A stretch of DNA of 64,000 bases, from contig JAAROD010000058.1 in NCBI GenBank assembly GCA_012274445.1, positions 930,001-994,000 of the forward strand, written 5' to 3'. This stretch comes from Sclerotiophoma versabilis. Taxonomy: Eukaryota; Ascomycota; Dothideomycetes; Pleosporales; Didymellaceae. The translations under genes and the position numbers were made by a program. The stretch's first letter is position 1. Every line of letters starts with the position of its first letter. The notes under the pieces were generated by a model. It saw nothing but the letters and a program-made list of their open reading frames with translations, did not search any database and had not been told where the DNA came from. Shown here one piece after another: positions 23,501 through 36,538 of the stretch.

Positions 23501-26500
23501 ATAAGCCAGCCCCGGGAGGGGTCCCCAACAACAAGCCTCAATTCGTCGGTTCTGATTTGAGCGGACATTTGCGGAACATGGGCTGATTCTTGCAGCTCAT
23601 CTCTCAAGGACAACCGTGAATCAACACTCCATGATGTCAGCAACGATCCTCTGCAGCCTGGAGACATAGCTGCCGAGCCGTCCTCCAATCCTGATGTTCC
23701 AGGCCCTGTTCCATGCCTCACTCTTCTTGAGCATGACTTCAACCTTACGCAGATCTTCCGGCATGTTGCTCTGTTCCAGCGTTCTTCAGTGTCGATCTTT
23801 GATGCCTTGCCCCTCCTGTCGCGACACTCATCGCTTTTGTGACTGGGCATGTTCCACGAGAAAAAAGCAAACATTCAATGTAACCGGCTGACTACGCAAA
23901 ACCAATAAGCGTTCGAGCGTCGTCCTCAGCAGTGATCGATGGACTACATTGACAACTAACGGTCGACTTCCCATTGTTTGCAATATCAAGGATTTATAGC
24001 ATCAAGCTCGTAGCCGTTTCAGTTGCACTCTACCAGAGAAGTCACTATCACAACAACATCTTCAAACTGGCTAATTCGGAATCCTTTGGATTAGACAGCC
24101 TGATGAGTCCGTACGATGGTGAAACAGAAAATGCCTTGCAACCTGCTATTGGCAGGTACAGCTTTCTTGACTTTGCCAAGGATCAACGCGAAGCAAGGTC
24201 CTTTCATGTCTCCTTAAAGCGACCGTTCCAACAAGCATTTATTATATGCAAACACTTTACCTCTATCTATCATGAGCGTACGGTATTCATCCTAGACTAG
24301 AAAGAGTACAGCCATCATGTCGGTTCTAACAACGTTCCCGTAAGACCACATATGTATGCTGTGAGTGTTGATTCAATTCATGTCCTCGATTTTACTTCAG
24401 TTTCTCATCAAAACATTTCTTTCGAGCCTTACTCCGAGCGCAAAACGTAGATCTAGTGGGTGGACGCCCATCGAGGACGCGACCATCGTTTGTTCAGATT
24501 GATTATTCTATATTTCAAAAAGCAACGCAGTGAGAACGCAGACTGTCACCTCGAGGCTGGAGAGTCCGAGCTTGCCGACGCTATGATTACGATAACTAGC
24601 CTATAAAATGTGCTAAGGTGGTCCATTAGAAGTGCATGAAGCAAATTACACTCCAACACTATACTTATACTACTTCGGCGACTGCATCCAACGCATACGT
24701 ACCAGTTTACTGTGGCTTGCCTACGTCGCCTGGAGACAGACCGTCATCAACCTAAGCTTATGATCTATGACCGCACCGGCCTCTGTGCACGTTTCGCCAG
24801 CTTAGCGGCCTTCTAGCGGCCTTCGAGAACAAAGCCCTGCAGGGGCTTGCCCATACCTTCATCTCGCTACATGGGGGATGAAAACACGACTCAGGTATCG
24901 AGAGTACGATTCATAATTCCACGATAGGGCAGACGTTATGTAACCTCTGTTCCCCGCTTAAGCCTGCTGCGCAAGCACAGAGCTTCATTGCATCATCTAA
25001 CCAGCCCGCACAATCAAATCACGCGCACTGAACTTGCGCTTCGGCGAAAATGCGTCAAAGGCCGCGGTGACGATCTACCCAAAAAGTACACTCAAGGCGT
25101 CCAGTACCCACACAGACAGAGCACAGTTCATGCACACTTACGAAGGCATATCTGATGCGGCTGTCTTCTTGCGAAACACGTCGTGTGCTCCCCTTTCACG
25201 GCATGTTCCACATCCAGAGCATTGGACTCAACAACCAACAAAACACAGACCCTCTCCCCACGCGCCTTGTGTACAGTTTGTGTCACCGCAGCAGCAGCTT
25301 GCAATGTTTCGCAAAATTGCACCAGTCCGGTACCGACTCGGCAATGATGGCCGGCGTGAGTGTAGACGAGACTAGTCTTCCGGTCAAGGGCTGCACCGTA
25401 CTTGAAGTTCGAACACACCGCTTACGGCTTTGCGACTCGACAAAAGGCGGTGTTGCAGTACACCGCGACATGCGCCAAGAAAGCCGATACCGGTAGATCT
25501 GAATGCCGACCGTTCCTTGAAACGCTGACAGGCGTTCGAGAATGTTTTAGTGTTGCGGTTTCAGAGGGCTGAAATCACATCGAATTACATTCCAAACGTC
25601 GAACGTAAGCTCAGACAAGCATCCGCCTCATCTTCGTTTACAAGACCGGGCTTCCCAGAGCCGCTGTCAAGGTCGACTCATGCGACAGATGAGCTTCGAT
25701 TCAGGTGTAGCCCATCTGCTAGGTGAGTGTGGTCAGTCAGACGTGTAGTCTCGATCTCTATGCACGGTACTCCTTGTAAAGCGAAAGTAAAGAGAGAGCT
25801 TCCGGTGGGCCCGCAGGACAAATAAATTTCCGTGCGACTGAGAGACGAGCGTGATCAAATTTGGAACGTATGGCCATCGGCGAAGTCTCGAAATGCAGCT
25901 GCCAGTAGGCAGCGTCGCTTGCACTTTCTCAGTCTCTTCAGGTCTTGGACTCTCAGCGCGAAGGTTGATCCTGGTGCCCGAACGGACTATCATCCAACAC
26001 TCTGCCGCGGAAGGCACAGCGAGCGCCATGATATGCTGTCGTTGAGTCAGCAATGGATGCCCAATCTCTTATGAAGACCCAGGGAGCGTTCTGATCGCTG
26101 TTGACATCAATGCAGAGCGGCAATCACGGTCCTCGAGCTCGCTAACAAAACCTACCTCTCTGCTAGCTTGATCCATGCGTTTTTTGACATCATCCCTCAG
26201 CGGTAGTGGCATTCACTCTTGCCAACACTGCTTCCTTCGTCGACGTACACATGGACGACATCCGTAAGAGAAAGTTGATTGAGCAAATTTGACATGTTTA
26301 CCAACTCAAAATCAATCTTACCAGCTCACCACCCCTGCACATTATGAGACAGCCGGGAACATCCTGCGCAGCACCGTGGCCAACTCACTTCATCTACAGA
26401 CCCCGCACGCTTCCGTCGACCACGCCTCACTTCCGCGGTCCCTTTGCGGAATCCTGTCCCGGTTTCTTACCCTGTTTTTCAATCTGTGCTCTAGCCAGAC

Positions 26501-28353
26501 GGGTTCCTTCCGGGCGTTGATATGATCTGCCGAAGGGCAATTGGTGGATCAGCAACATGTTCAGGGTGAGTTGACGCGTCGATTTGTGGGCACACAACTC
26601 ATCAATCTGCGACTGCCTACTGCGTACTGCAACCACTCGTACGCGCTCGAGCTGTGGAACAAGCTTTTGCGCGTGCTCGAGAGACGGCTGTGAACTGCCG
26701 TGTAGTTCTAGACATGTGCTTGTCGGACCAGACCTGCGTTGAGTGGTGGGTAGAGGGGTTGGTGTTTCAGTCACAGATTGAGGTGGGTGGGCTCATGACG
26801 GTCATTCGTTGGCCATGATGCAGCTGTGTTTCTTTGCTGACCGGCCTACCGGATGGACTCCACCAGCTCTATTCTAGGACTACGGTTGCGTCTAGGATCT
26901 TGTAAGCCTGTGAACAGTCAGACGAGGCCGGAATCAGCGACTATCCTGGTGACAGGCTGATATGATGGCTTTTGGGGCGTAAGCTTTTCAAAGTTGGAGA
27001 CGTACCTACTCAGCACTGAGCATGCAGCACTCATTAACATCAACCCTCAGTGGCGCTCGCAGAGCGTTGGGAGCCCACGAAAATCAATCCACTACCACAT
27101 GTATCTCAAGTTAGATCTGTCGGCTGTATAGATCTAAGTGTTTACGCGCTGAGAAACCTTCCGCAGGAGCACATTACAAATCGCCCTCGCATGCATCAAT
27201 GCTCTATAGGATACTCCTTTGTTTGATCCTGCCTCACGCGTTGCTCTGCAGGTCGCTACCTTCACATTGCCTTCTGCCATGACACCTGCCCTTCGTCAAA
27301 GTTGCATGCGCCACGTCGAACGCTTCCACATTGAGGCCTGCCTATGTGGGTCTTCTACAAAATCTTAACTAAAAACAATAGCTCTATGAAGTACATGTGC
27401 GAGATTTCGCTCTAAGCAGTCCGCAGTCCCTCTTCCCCCCAAACCTTTCTATACCGCACTACATCATTACTTCCAAGAGCATGGCATCTCGAGTATGGTG
27501 AGTTCCAAACTCAGTCAGGCCTTAGGTTTCATTCGAAGTGCACAAGCTCTCCCCGCGCAGTCCAAGCAAGCCAACCTCCCAAGTCCGCAACGACCGCTCG
27601 ACACGACCTTTTTCGCCATCGAAGCCCTGCTCGTACAGACACTAAAAGGCAAAAAGGAAGTCCTCGGGCGCTCTTGGCGAAGCCCGCAGCGTTCAACCTC
27701 TCTCTTCAAGACTCGCGGAGTGGGAATCTCATGAGAGCCTCGTAGCCTTATCTTTTCGTTCCGCGCCTGCCAGGGTCGACACGCGGATTCTTCTCTGCCT
27801 TCTCTAGACGGTCAACGATTGTCTCCGCGCAGGGGACCGGCTTGCGTACGACAGACTGCCCTGCGCTTGATCGGTTCGAGGGCACGATGGTCGTTGGGAA
27901 GTGTTTGTGGACAGTGCGCACGTGTAAACTGTGTTCTTTTCTCGGTGTCACTTGTAAGGGGCTCAGAACGGGATTTTAGTGTCTCTCTCGACGATGCGTG
28001 GCTTGAGTAGAAGACATTCGTGACTGGAGATATCTTTCAAGCATATACTGCGCTGGCGTATACTCTTTGGGATGCTTGAGGTGCTCCGGCGCCCATTCAA
28101 TGGTGGTTGTTGCACCTTGTTGAATGGAAGGTGACGATGTCATGGCTCAAGGCGTGTCGACTGATCCTCACACAACCAAGAATCGAGCCGTCGATAGGCT
28201 GCGCATATCCGATTAAGATAACCCAACGCGTTCGTAGATGGAGAGTTCATCTCAATTTGACGTGGATGGGCCCAAGCATCACTCAACCTCAACAAGGTAC
28301 AGTACAGAACCGTCGAGGCGAAAAGAAGACAACCTTCACGCCTCTCACAGCTT

Positions 28354-29140
28354 TCAGCTCGCAAAGGCACCAACAGCAGCCTCGTCCGTCTTCTTATCAC
28401 CCGGTACAAGCCTCACACCCTCCTCCTGCACATCCGCGCCCTTATTCCGTCTCTCATCTTTCTGTCCCCCGCTTTCGCCTTTGATAGTATCCCGCACCAG
28501 CGTGAGCGCCTCAACAGCAAACCTCACCATATTCCCCTCTCTATCCTTGCTTCCCGTCTCCACCTCCCTTGTCGCCGTCCCCTGCTCGCAACTAACAGCC
28601 AGCGCGACATACCCCGGTGTGCGATTCCTCGTGTTCCCGCCCGTGGGGCCTGCAGTCCCGCTCTCACTGACTGTGTACGTGCTGCCGAGCGTTTTCCTCG
28701 TGTTGTCCGCGAGCTTCGTGACGATAGTCGGCGTAGGTCCCTTGTAATCTTGTGTGTCGGCGTCGGTCCAGCCAACGAATGCTTTGCGGCTCTCGAGCGT
28801 GTAGAGTGTGAGTCCGCCTTTGTAGAAGGTGGAGGCGCCAGGGAAGGAGAGGAGAGAAGAGGATATCAGGCCGCCGGCTGCCTGGGTTGGGTTAGTGGGG
28901 AATTGGAGACCGACGGGAAGGAAGAGGTACGGTTTCTGCGACGGAGATAGTCTCTTTACGGTCTTTTAGGAGTGTTGCGACCTCTCTCACAATCTCGCGG
29001 AGCTCCTGTGGTGGAAACGAGGATGTCGACATCGTTAGTTTAGTCGTTGGAGTTGATCTGAAGCTTGCAATGACAGATTTAGTCAGGAATGCTAGACGGT
29101 GATGTGGTGAAGCTCTGTGGATGATTGAGAATGATTGCAT
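28354..29140 (-). CDS. CinA C-terminal-domain protein (nicotinamide-nucleotide amidase-like)
   Basis: Two exons, 29140-28931 and 28881-28354, give 245 residues; a 49-nt intron (28882-28930, branch CACTAAC) restores SVAETAAGGLISSSL. The second exon follows the CinA C-terminal fold: FPGASTFYKGGLTLY, then SESGTAGPTGGNTRN, then GYVALAVSC. Bacterial homologues hydrolyse NMN to nicotinate mononucleotide, or serve in pyridine-nucleotide salvage. The N-terminal MoCF-like domain of full bacterial CinA is absent, as in stand-alone PncC-type amidases. Two starts are possible. The ATG at 29140 adds 36 residues with Arg, Lys and His but no Asp or Glu (MQSFSIIHRASPHHR), like a mitochondrial presequence. 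The ATG at 29032 (MSTSSFPPQELRE) gives a 209-residue cytosolic form. The signature AESxTGG is changed to AETAAGG here, so activity is not certain. Confidence 0.85.
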
Positions 29141-29786
29141 GGGTGAGAAAGTGCAACTGTAGATTGGTAATGCTTCGAGGGGTAGCTTTCTATTAGTGGT
29201 GACGACATGTGGGGTAACCTCCTTGAAGCTGAAGCTAAAGCTCTAGCTCTCTACTAGCCATTGGAAGTGCAAGGTCACTGGTGATGATATTTAAATCAAG
29301 TGAAGAAACACAGGATCAAATAGTACTTATTCGCTGGACACTGTTGCATTCCAACTACGTTTATCAGTCTGCAAGCCGCCAAAGCTTGAGACTTGACAGC
29401 GCACAAATGCAAATTGCAGCGGCCGTGAAGAAACCGTGATGAGAGAAATGCCTCCGTTCCAACTGTAACCTAAGAATAGATGATAACCACCGGTAGCGCA
29501 GAAAATCAACCCTCGCTGCCTTGGGGGGCGAGCTACAAACGCCATAATGTCCAAACATGCCATTCGGTTGCCCTCCGAATGCCTATCGTGAGCCTGATGG
29601 TGATGCCACCAGGGCAGTACAAAGTAGTGTTATGATGTGATGGTACAGAGCTCAGCTAATCTGCTTCAGTGAGCACAGAGGTATTGATTAGGTATGGTAA
29701 TCGGTAGATGTGTATGTGTCGTGGTCGTCGTGCGTCAAGTTGTTAGCGCAGACTTGGGTGTAGATGGCTGTAGTGGCGCGAATGCT
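29141..29786. promoter_or_regulatory. Promoter of the CinA-type gene and 3' flank of adenylate cyclase
   Basis: 646 bp between two minus-strand genes. The part near 29141-29300 should hold the CinA-type promoter; the rest is the 3' untranslated region of adenylate cyclase. It contains repeated AAGCT-rich sequence near 29225-29255 (GAAGCTGAAGCTAAAGCTC). Confidence 0.5.
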
Positions 29787-32700
29787 TCACGAGGGTGCCA
29801 TGTCCGCCATCGCCTCTTGTTCGAATTGCTCAAGGCGCTTTAGCTTAGCCTCAAGTTCAGTGAAGATATCGCCCATAGGGCAGGCCTGTTGCAACAATGG
29901 TGCCGAGCTGAAAGGTCGCATCATATGTCGCAGTGCGAGGGTAGTAGCACATGACTACGGTAATTGTTAGTCCCATAGAATTTAGTCGAATCAAGCGAAG
30001 ACATACCTCAATTCTCGAGATCTGATGTTCAACAAAGTTAATCAAGAATCGATCCGTGATCTCCCCACCTCTATTCTTCATACGCTCAAGCAGTGCTGTC
30101 TCAGGCGCCTTGAGCTCTGAACTCCCAGGGTTCTCAAGAGTACTGCACAACATCTCCAGACGTAAGCTGATGTTCCAGAGATCCCATACGTCTTCTGTAT
30201 CAATTGTGAGCTGACTACCCGGCATCTTTTGACCAACTGATTGTTCGTTTGCGGGCGGTGCTGCCTGTTGCTCGAGTTGGCGTTGCACAACAAGACGGCT
30301 AGCTAGAGAGTGTGGGTACATCAAGTAGATGTACTCCGGGTTTTCGAGTCCCTTAAGGCGGCGTTCACCAAGATCCTTGACTTCGAAACCCTGGCTGCTA
30401 AGAGATCGTAACTCCTGCCTGATAAGCTGGCTGTGAACATCGTCGCCATACGCTTCCTCCGAGCCGGTGGAGTTGCTACGGTCACCTTCAATGTGCGTTT
30501 CGAGTAGACGTTGGATCTCAGCGATGAAGTCGGAAGAAACCGTTATTTGTCCTCCGTCGGCCACGGAAGAGATACGCGACGCCCGGTTGACCATCGGTCC
30601 AAAGTAATCCATACGTTTAGTGACCGGATCGACTTCACACACCGGCCGACCCCAGTGAATTCCCATGCGAACGGAGAGACCACGGAAGATGACGTTTCCA
30701 TCGGCATCGACCACCTCTTGCCCATTCACGCTGTTAAGAATCTCTTGCGGCCACTGCACTTCCAGGAGCTGACTTTGAATCGTGAAGCACCAGAGCAGGG
30801 CCGAAGTAACGGTCCGGAAGGCGACCATGAATGCATCACCTTCAGTCTTGACCTCGTAGCCACCGATGATGCGTAGCTGTCGACGCATAAGTTCGTTATG
30901 CATCTTGATGGCGGACCTCATAGCGATAGGGTAGGTTTCCCAGAGCAAAGTTGAGCTCTTGATGTCAGTGAACACCAAGCTGACCTCACCCGTTGGTGCA
31001 TCCACCTCTTGATCGAGTCGAGCAAGTTTCGAATCGTTGACCATGTTCCTGGCCCTCTTCCCTGGCCTGCGGTTGACAGCGAAATCGTCTGGCGAGCCAG
31101 TAGGCCCCATGGACATACTGTGCGTGCGGAAACGGGCACGCTGTTTGCTTTTCAGGTCGCTCACTCCGAGCAGCATGACATGAATCTTGTTGGTAGCACC
31201 GAATGCGATCGCAAGATCTCGAAGCTTTTGAGCAGCCCGCATAAGATCATTGCGCTCAGATCGTGCCACGTCAACAGCAAAGTCCGGAGTGAGATACTCC
31301 CAGAGTTCTCGAGAAGCTACCAGGATCATCTCATCCGTGTCGCCCAATGTGAGATTGACGATGTGCGGCGACGCGATGACAGACGGAGACATCTGTACAT
31401 ATCCAAAAGCTCGTGATACCTCGAGGACATCGTTCAGTTTGCCTTGGCGTGAGACGAAGCCGCCAGCTTCCCTGATTCTTGCCCGTTCGCTGGGCTCGGC
31501 AGGATCATGTTTTCGTGTGAGGATCTTGTGACCACCCTCTGACCGGATCAGCAGCGCTTGTGCATCACCGACATTGGACATGTAGAGCTCCATCTCCTTC
31601 AAGTACATGACCGTGGCCACGCAGCCAGAGGTCAGGTCATCATCTCCAAGCTCGGGCACAGCACCTCTAGGTTGTGTTGGCGGCGTAAAGGCGTTCTTGT
31701 CCAGAGACTGGGAAGCAGCCGTAGCCAACTCCTTGTTGAGACCTAAGTACGTGCGTCGTAATGCATCAACCGGAGTTTCGTTTGGTCGCAGGCGATCCAG
31801 CTCATCGGCGAACCGATTTTTGAAATTGTCGTACAAGAACTTGGCAATCTTGGAACCTCCGCCAGCAAGGGGTTGGGCATCAAATAAGCCCAACACTTGC
31901 TCGTCGTCGTGGCTGCGGAAGCGAGGTACGACCATGTCCATAGTCGAAATGTGCTCTGTCCTGCCCAGACTGTCCGCCATGCCATAAGCCATGGTACCTA
32001 CAGCAGAGCCTGCTGTTCGCACCCTTCTGTCTTCTGTCTGCTCAGGTACGGACGGTATCATCATGGTAACATCCATCAAACCAAGAACTCGTAGACTGAC
32101 CAGAGCAGTAAAGTCCGTCAAGTCGCGACCCTCCCGCATAGCAACTCCACTCCCGCTATATGATCCGCTGGGTTTGATTTCGAGTCGCTTGTTGCCTGAG
32201 AGATTGAGGTAGCGCAGCTTGTGGTTCCAGTTCCAGTTCCAGTCGTATGGCCAGTTGGAGACATTGTACTTCAATGAGTTGCTAGCAACATCTAAAACAG
32301 CGAGTTGCGCAACCTTACCAAGTTCGGCAGGAAGCACTTGAAACTTGTTGTTGTTGATGTGGAGCACTTTGAGCGAGCCGACTTCTTCTAGATCCTCTGA
32401 CGGTAGCGAAGTCAGATCGTTACCTGAGAGGTAAAGCTCAGCAAGATGCTGCCATCTCCTGATTGTTCGTGGAGGAACATCGTAGATGAGATTGTAGGAC
32501 AGATTGACAATCCGTAGCTCAGGTAGTAAGCATAGCTCGTCGAAAACGTTATCTTCAAGCCTGTTATCGGCCAAGAAGAGGTGGCGCAGAGAGCCAGCAA
32601 AGGTCGTGACCATTCTACTAGAAAGACTAGAGTCTTTGCGAGTCATTGGTGTGAGGGTGCCTTCAGTTGGCGCGCGTGATGTTGCTGATGGCTTGCGTGC

Positions 32701-35700
32701 CGTACTTGCTGTGTTGAACGAGGCCATCGATCCCTTTCGATTCGAAGATGCCGGCGAGGTGCCTGAACTAAGATAACCACCTGAAGCCTGACTAGGGCGT
32801 CGGTTTTGGAAGTCTTCCAGTTTGCCAAGCTCTTCGTAGCTGGGTGTTGACCCCAAACCTGGTGTTGATATCGAATGTGATCCGTCCAACTGTATGCCGC
32901 TGTTGGCTTCTGCTGGTGGTGCTGCACTTGGTTTTGGGAAGGCGTCTAGGACGTTGGAAGATACGTTCAGTGTTTCCAGTCGTCGTGCGTACCAAATCTC
33001 TGGAGGAAGTCGACCAAGATTATTCTCCCGTACGTCCAGGTAACGCAGCTCCAAAAGACGTCCGATCTCAGCAGGCAACTCGTCCAAAGAATTTCGCGCA
33101 ACGCTCAGATGCTCTAACCTGTACAGCCTGCCAATGTTGTTCGAGAGCGACGTAAAATGATTTTTGTCCAAGATAAGTTTTGTGAGCCCCGTAAGCTTCT
33201 GGAACAAATCTTCGGGTAACTGGGCCAGCTTGGCAGATGCAAGATTGAGTACAGTCAGGGAAGGTACCGGTCCGCTTAAACCAAAACGCGTGACAGGGTT
33301 GTGGTTCATATGCAGAACGCGGATCTTGGGGAAGTGACCCTCGAAAGCAGATATTGAGTTGTGTCCGATCATGAGGAATTCCAGGCGTGGCAATTGTGAC
33401 ATGACATCCATGCTGTCAAGAGCATTGAAACGTACATCCACTTCCCGTAGGTTAATGAGGTTACTGAGTGTCGGAGGAAAGCTGCCAGATAGCTTGTTGT
33501 TGGTTGCCCATAACCTCTCTAAGCACGTCAATTGTCCTATTTTGGGGAGACTGGATATCGAGTTGAAGCTGATGTCAAGATCAACGAGCGTACGTACTTC
33601 GCACAAGAAATCAGGGAACTCTGTCAGAGAGTTGGAGCTGAGATTCAGGCTTCGCAAGGCACGATACTGCCCAAAGTAGGATGGCAAAGACGTCAGTCCG
33701 TTGTTCGACAACCGAAGGCCTTGCAAGCTCTGGAGCTTTTGTAGTTCCGCCCGTTCAAGTGTTTGGAGACAATTGTTGGATATGTCGAGCATAGTGAGTC
33801 GACTTGCCATGCTTAGACTGGGGGGTAGCCTTCTAGCATCATTACTTGTGTACTTGATCTCTCTGAGGTTTGTACAAGCTTGAATAAAATCCTTTGGCAC
33901 GTCGAGGGAAAGATTTCGAGACAGGTTCAGGGAAATGATCTCTGTGGCCTTCTGGTAGAGAGTAATGGGGATGGTAATGAGGTTCTTGCCCTGGAGGTCG
34001 ATATGGCTGAATTTTTGCATTTGCTTGAAGCCCGGATCTTTTTCAAGACTTGAGAATCCGCTCATCTTTGCTGGTAAGAATGTAAATCTGCAAAGGTAGC
34101 TGTTATCTTCTCGCCCAACATCCTCCAGACGATCCGCATCCGAGTATCCGGCTTGCTCCAAGAGGCGTTTTTGTATAAGCAAAGGTCGCTCGTTGGATTC
34201 CAACTGTCGCGAGGTATCATGTTTTCGCATTACGATATGGTAGTTATCCAGCTCATCCTGAAGTACGGTCTTCTTGCCAAGAATCTGAATAATCTCCGCT
34301 ACGGTAGTGTTGAGTGTGGCAGACAAGGTCGCAAACGTAGAATCGGCTCTGAAAATGCGCAGGCAGTAGGTCTTTGTGTCGTTCTGTTCCTTTGCTGCTA
34401 CCTCAGGTTCGTCAATTGACTGTTCCCGCACTTCATCATGTCTTTTGACGGCCCAAGAATCCGGTGCGTCCCATGTGTCGTCCTTTGGCCCCGGCTCATC
34501 ATCCCCAGCTAGAGTAGTGTGCTGCACATCGCCGGTCGGGGGCGTCATTGGGGGCTTTTGCGGGTTCACAATGCCGCTCATGTCATCCAGCTTCGTGTCC
34601 AGGAACCACATGGCTTCGTTGCCCGTAGCATCCGCTTTGGCCTCGTTTGGATCTTTCCCTCTTGTTTCCGCTTGTGATATTTGACGCCTGTCTGAAGACT
34701 TGAATGGCAACCGCCTGTGCTCTTTCTTGTTGTCTTTTGCAACATTGCTTGGGCCCTTCAGCTGTTCAAACGTGGACTTCTTCCTTGATATGAAAGAAGG
34801 TTGATTGGGATCTGCACGTGCGGATGATGGAACGTTTATGGACGGAGGCAGAGAGATCTGTGACGATCCGGCAGGCATGTTCTTGAGATTGTCCACCGCT
34901 GAATGGTGATCTGTCTTGTCTTTTCCACGCAAGCGCGCAAAGAACCGGCCAGGACCTTTGCTGGCGCTGGGTGATTGTGATTGTTGAGCTACGGACTGTT
35001 GTGTCATCTCCGAGTAAGTGCTTGGTGTTGGACTTGATGAGCGCGGTACTAGACTCGTTTTCGAAGCGAAGGCGGAGCTCAGAGCTGATTGCTGGGTTTG
35101 GTTTCGCCGCCCGCCGTACGATTCTTCGCGGCTGGTAGCAGGTCGTAGAGGATAGGGAGCGCTGATGTCGCCTCGACTGTCGGGCGCTGTCTTGTTCTCT
35201 TCTTTGCTGCGATGGTGTCGGTGCCCAGGCAACCTCGAGGTTATCTTGTGCGTGCGATGGCCTGACTTGGTGGATGCAAGCTCTGAAGATCTTCTGCGCT
35301 CATTGTCTGTCGAGGAGGGAGCATCCTAGAGTCGTCAGTGGCACGAAATGGAAAGGGTCGCTGGGAGAGGGCATGAGATGTGTATCAAGGGCAAATGCTG
35401 GGCGTGACTATGCCTTCTGGAAGCAAGAACCTACCTGTGGTACTTGGAACTCCCAAGGTGTGACTTCCGAAGAAGGCTGAGGGGTGCGTGGCCGCGAACT
35501 AGTCGGGGAAGTAGGTCTCGAGTTGTAGCCGCCACTGCCGTATGTGTTGCCCAGCGAGTTGCCACGATTTCGAGGGGCATGCAGCGATTGTGTTTCCGTG
35601 ATTTGTGACCTTCCATTCAAGCTTGAATCTGAATTTTGACGGCCATCGCCAGGAAAGTCTTCACCGAAGACATTCTGCAGCTTTTTGTGGAATCCTCTGC

Positions 35701-36538
35701 TGAAACTCGACTTGGATCCGGTGCTGCTGACGGTCATGGCACTGGCTACAGAGGGTCTGCGGTCGTCGCGTGGGAAACCCATGGCATCCTCTCGAGAGTT
35801 GCCGCCGGTCGGAGCGAAGCCGGGCGAGAGTTGGGCGATGTCTTCGTTGTCAGAATCATTGAAGAAGCTGCTCCAGACACTGTTCGCCATGTTGGTACCA
35901 CCATTGGGGCCCGACGAGGCCCAGGGCGGGTTGGCGTTGGCAGTCGATGCGGTTGGAGGGTTGCGCGATATCGAGGGGAGCCGTCCCCCCGAGGTCTGCA
36001 GCACAGCGAGGTCCTTTCGGTAGTCGCGGAAGTCGTTCGAGACGGGGCCGTCCCAGGCGGGGGGGTTGCGGGGCTGGTGTTGCGGGTCTTTGGGGGGAGG
36101 AGCAGGAGGCACGGTGGTGGGAGAGATCTCCGACTCCTTTTCGATGCTGCATCAGAGCGTCAGCAGGTGCTGGTGGGGGAGTCGATGCGTGTCTGGCAGT
36201 GAGACAGCAGGGCAGAGGCCGAGACACGACTCGCGAACGACTGCCCATCGCGGTGGTCTTCGCTTCTCGAACGCCAGCCAGAGACACGGCCAAGCAGAAG
36301 CCGGCAGTGCAGCACGCACGGCGCCGATCTCGAGACACAGACGCGGCGGGCGGGCGGCGGCAGCAGCAGCAGAGGGCTATACGTACGGTGCGTTGGGGTC
36401 CTTGGCCGTCTTCACCGTGACGGGCGTGCCGCGCAGAGAGCCGTGGCGCCCATACGGCCGCACAGTGTCGCCGGTGCGCGCGCTCCACGAGCTGTCGGCG
36501 CTGCCCTGGCGATTGATGCTCGCCTCGTTCCGCGTCAT
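29787..36538 (-). CDS. Adenylate cyclase (fungal LRR type, CyaA/Cyr1/UAC1)
   Basis: Four exons, 36538-36387, 36146-35435, 35325-30007 and 29954-29787, sum to 2116 residues. Introns are 240, 109 and 52 nt. In order: a disordered Ser/Pro-rich N-terminus with NSVWSSFFNDSDNEDIAQLSPGF (a stretch typical of fungal cyclases), a Ras-association-like domain (about 600-690; TKTYCLRIFRADSTFATLS), roughly twenty leucine-rich repeats (about 730-1330), a PP2C-like domain (about 1400-1670; GYVQMSPSVIASPHI), and the class III catalytic domain (about 1730-1900; VSLVFTDIKSSTLLWETYP, with IGGYEVKTEGDAFMVAF). The C-terminal region ends in a helical segment (GDIFTELEAKLKRLEQF) for the cyclase-associated protein. 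It makes cAMP at the membrane under Ras and G-protein control. The ATG at 36538 is the first in frame; the frame stays open upstream to a TAG at 36679 with no ATG, so an earlier exon cannot be excluded. Confidence 0.95.

Larger units (their letters stand above)
19877..28353. other. Gene-poor region upstream of the Medusa-type gene, about 8.5 kb
   Basis: The first kilobase (19.9-21.0 kb) is GC-rich with many CpG and short repeats and is the most likely promoter and leader region of the Medusa-type gene. From 21 to 28.3 kb I find only isolated frames. The longest, 214 codons at 23230-23874 on the minus strand, has an ATG but no recognisable motif or exon partner. No transposon proteins or terminal repeats are visible. 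It also contains whatever lies downstream of the CinA-type gene's stop at 28354. Confidence 0.5.

Noticed and set aside
24100..24125. Hammerhead-ribozyme-like core, CTGATGA followed 14 nt later by GAAAC
   Set aside because: Stem II between them has only weak pairs (two wobbles and one C-G), and neither stem I nor stem III with a cleavage triplet can be formed from nearby sequence. The motif is short enough to occur by chance.
11198..28353. Transposon remnants in the gene-poor regions
   Set aside because: I looked for terminal inverted repeats, long direct repeats and transposase- or reverse-transcriptase-like motifs and saw none. Heavily mutated copies cannot be excluded without a database search.
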